The notes beneath the pieces are model-generated. The model ran no database searches. It worked only from the letters and a program-made list of their open reading frames with translations, and had not been told where the DNA came from. Source: Flavobacterium sharifuzzamanii (lineage in GTDB: Bacteria > Bacteroidota > Bacteroidia > Flavobacteriales > Flavobacteriaceae). Taken from it: DNA of 64,000 nucleotides. The DNA lies in NCBI RefSeq assembly GCF_003254585.1, contig NZ_QJGZ01000040.1, positions 372,001 to 436,000 of the forward strand, read 5' to 3'. The position numbers were made by a program, and so were the translations under genes. Below, in pieces: positions 63,046 through 64,000 of this stretch (within the stretch, counting starts at the first letter, position 1; each line of letters begins with the position of its first letter).

Positions 63046-63095
63046 AGTTTGTCATGTCGACGAAGGAGACATCTCCGCAAGTAACTCCGCAATCA
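63046..63095. repeat. Single arm of the CGACGAAGGAG repeat family
   Basis: TTTGTCATGTCGACGAAGG followed by AGACATCTCCGCAAG resembles 26391-26422 closely, but no complementary arm follows within the spacer. It is a partial or decayed copy. Confidence 0.7.
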
Positions 63096-63103
63096 AACTA
63101 AAC

Positions 63104-63676
63104 TTAAACCTTAGACTTCAATCTACTCAAAGTTTCCTGAGAAATATTGATATAAGAAGCCACAATTTTATTCGGTAATCTTTTTACAATAGCAGGGTTT
63201 ATTTTTAAAAGCTGATTATATCTCTCCAAAGCATCCATAGTCGTAAATGACATTAAACGATTGGCATTATTTACATACGCTTTTTCTAAATAATTGCTGT
63301 AAAACTTACGCCATTGCGGAACAATTTCCATTAAATGATTAAAATCTTCATGAGAAATACTCAGCAATTCCGATTTCTCAACAACCTGAATATTTTCAAG
63401 CGCTGGCATTTTTGTTATAAAACTGACTAAAGCCGTAGCAAACTGGTTTTCGAATGCAATATATCGTGTGGCGTCTTTTCCTTCTTCATTAATAAAAAAG
63501 ATGCGCAAACAGCCTTTTGCAACAAAAAAAGTCTCCTGACTGATTTGACCTTGAGCCAGCAAAATTTCATTTTTTCCTTTTTTAATAAGCTTAAAATAGG
63601 AGAGAATGATTTCTAAATCTTCATCAGAAACGTCTATGCTTTTTCGAATTGAATTGCCAAGCTGTTTGTATATCAT
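63104..63676 (-). CDS. Crp/Fnr-family transcriptional regulator
   Basis: 190 residues. The cyclic-nucleotide-binding-like beta-roll (about 20-120) includes KGKNEILLAQGQISQETFFV, AKGCLRIFFINEEGKDATRY and ENQFATALVSFITKMP. The C-terminal helix-turn-helix (about 150-190) ends with KIVASYINISQETLSRLKSK. There is no cysteine cluster for an iron-sulfur centre, so it is not an oxygen-sensing Fnr. Such short Crp-like proteins are numerous in Flavobacterium and their ligands are mostly unknown. Its start abuts the ribB stop (no gap), so it is likely translated from a ribB transcript on the minus strand. Confidence 0.88.
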   Translation of the reverse strand: MIYKQLGNSIRKSIDVSDEDLEIILSYFKLIKKGKNEILLAQGQISQETFFVAKGCLRIFFINEEGKDATRYIAFENQFATALVSFITKMPALENIQVVEKSELLSISHEDFNHLMEIVPQWRKFYSNYLEKAYVNNANRLMSFTTMDALERYNQLLKINPAIVKRLPNKIVASYINISQETLSRLKSKV

Positions 63677-64000
63677 TTAATTGTAATCTCTAACGAATTT
63701 GCGGTAATAGATAATATCTTCAATAGATAAAACCACTAAATTGTGTTCTTGTGCAAAGCTAATGATTTTGTCTAGTTTAGCCATGCTTCCGTCTTCGTTC
63801 ATCAATTCGCAAAGAACAGCTTCGGGTTGCAAACCTGCTAATTTCATTAAATCTACACTTCCTTCAGTATGACCATTTCTTCCTAAAACACCTTTGTCGT
63901 TTGCTCTAAGAGGGAAAATATGTCCAGGTTTTGCTAAATTTTGCGGTTTTGCATTTGTTGCAATTGCAGTTTTTATAGTTGTTATTCTGTCTTTTGCAGA
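63677..64000 (-). CDS. ribB: 3,4-dihydroxy-2-butanone-4-phosphate synthase, 3' end (5' truncated by window edge)
   Basis: The last 107 residues are visible in an open frame to the right edge. They contain KPGHIFPLRAND, RNGHTEGSVDLMKLAG and AVLCELMNEDGSMAKL, the conserved C-terminal half of RibB, ending SIEDIIYYRKFVRDYN. The stop follows the DHBP synthase domain directly, so there is no fused GTP cyclohydrolase II. It makes the four-carbon precursor of riboflavin from ribulose-5-phosphate in the cytoplasm. No FMN riboswitch can be assessed because the start is outside the window. Confidence 0.93.
   Translation of the reverse strand, partial: SAKDRITTIKTAIATNAKPQNLAKPGHIFPLRANDKGVLGRNGHTEGSVDLMKLAGLQPEAVLCELMNEDGSMAKLDKIISFAQEHNLVVLSIEDIIYYRKFVRDYN

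Noticed and set aside
1..64000. Prophage, integrative element or insertion sequence
   Set aside because: No integrase, transposase, tRNA-linked junction or phage structural gene was seen; the only repeats are short intergenic hairpins.

Overview
The window is low-GC DNA from a member of the Bacteroidota, most likely Flavobacterium or a close relative. This rests on a SusC/SusD pair, many secreted glycoside hydrolases with lysine-rich signal peptides, -7 elements of the form TAnnTTTG with a TTG about 19 nt upstream, absence of obvious Shine-Dalgarno sites, and families such as DUF4374, LytTR/His-kinase pairs and NagB-LmbE fusions. No rRNA, tRNA, CRISPR array, insertion sequence or prophage gene was seen. 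Genes run off both window ends (a sialidase-fold protein on the left, ribB on the right).

Layout. (1) 1-10997, + strand: the end of a glycan-degradation cluster, with a truncated sialidase-fold protein, an exported TIM-barrel sugar isomerase-like protein, a large hydrolase of unrecognised family with a GH67/GH20-like architecture, and two GH2 enzymes, one with a malectin domain. (2) 11285-15227: ordinary genes (YdeI-like, Pr6Pr membrane protein) and a BlaI/BlaR1-type regulator-protease pair with a very readable operator-promoter. (3) 15507-19887: a multidomain GH29 fucosidase and a NagB deaminase fused to an LmbE/PIG-L deacetylase. (4) 20222-22068, - strand: a LytTR response regulator and its histidine kinase, divergent from the main locus. 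(5) 22199-49338, + strand: a roughly 27 kb polysaccharide utilization locus with GH92 x2, an SSS symporter, GH130, a CBM9-like protein, a GHL10-like protein, a Tat-exported glycosylasparaginase, GH20, GH35, GH29, GH3, SusC/SusD, a second sialidase-fold protein and an M28 peptidase. Together with NagB this set fits stepwise removal of fucose, galactose, GlcNAc and mannose from Asn-linked glycans, cleavage of the GlcNAc-Asn linkage, and entry of amino sugar into glycolysis; the substrate is inferred, not shown.

(6) 49618-59471, - strand: a DUF4374 lipoprotein, a TonB-dependent receptor, ApbE flavin transferase, a PepSY-flavodoxin-reductase fusion, a DUF2271 protein with a flavinylation-like motif, and a secreted ankyrin protein. 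It resembles a Xus-type siderophore uptake set with an added covalent-flavin electron-transfer branch, and is the most interesting system here. (7) 60304-62995: compact class I ribonucleotide reductase nrdB-nrdA, both subunits without an ATP-cone, preceded by 0.8 kb of AT-rich DNA with four same-orientation DnaA-box-like 9-mers. (8) 63104-64000, - strand: a Crp/Fnr-type regulator and the 3' end of ribB.

Many gene spacers carry large, often perfect inverted repeats belonging to several recurring families. They are the main non-coding structure of the window.
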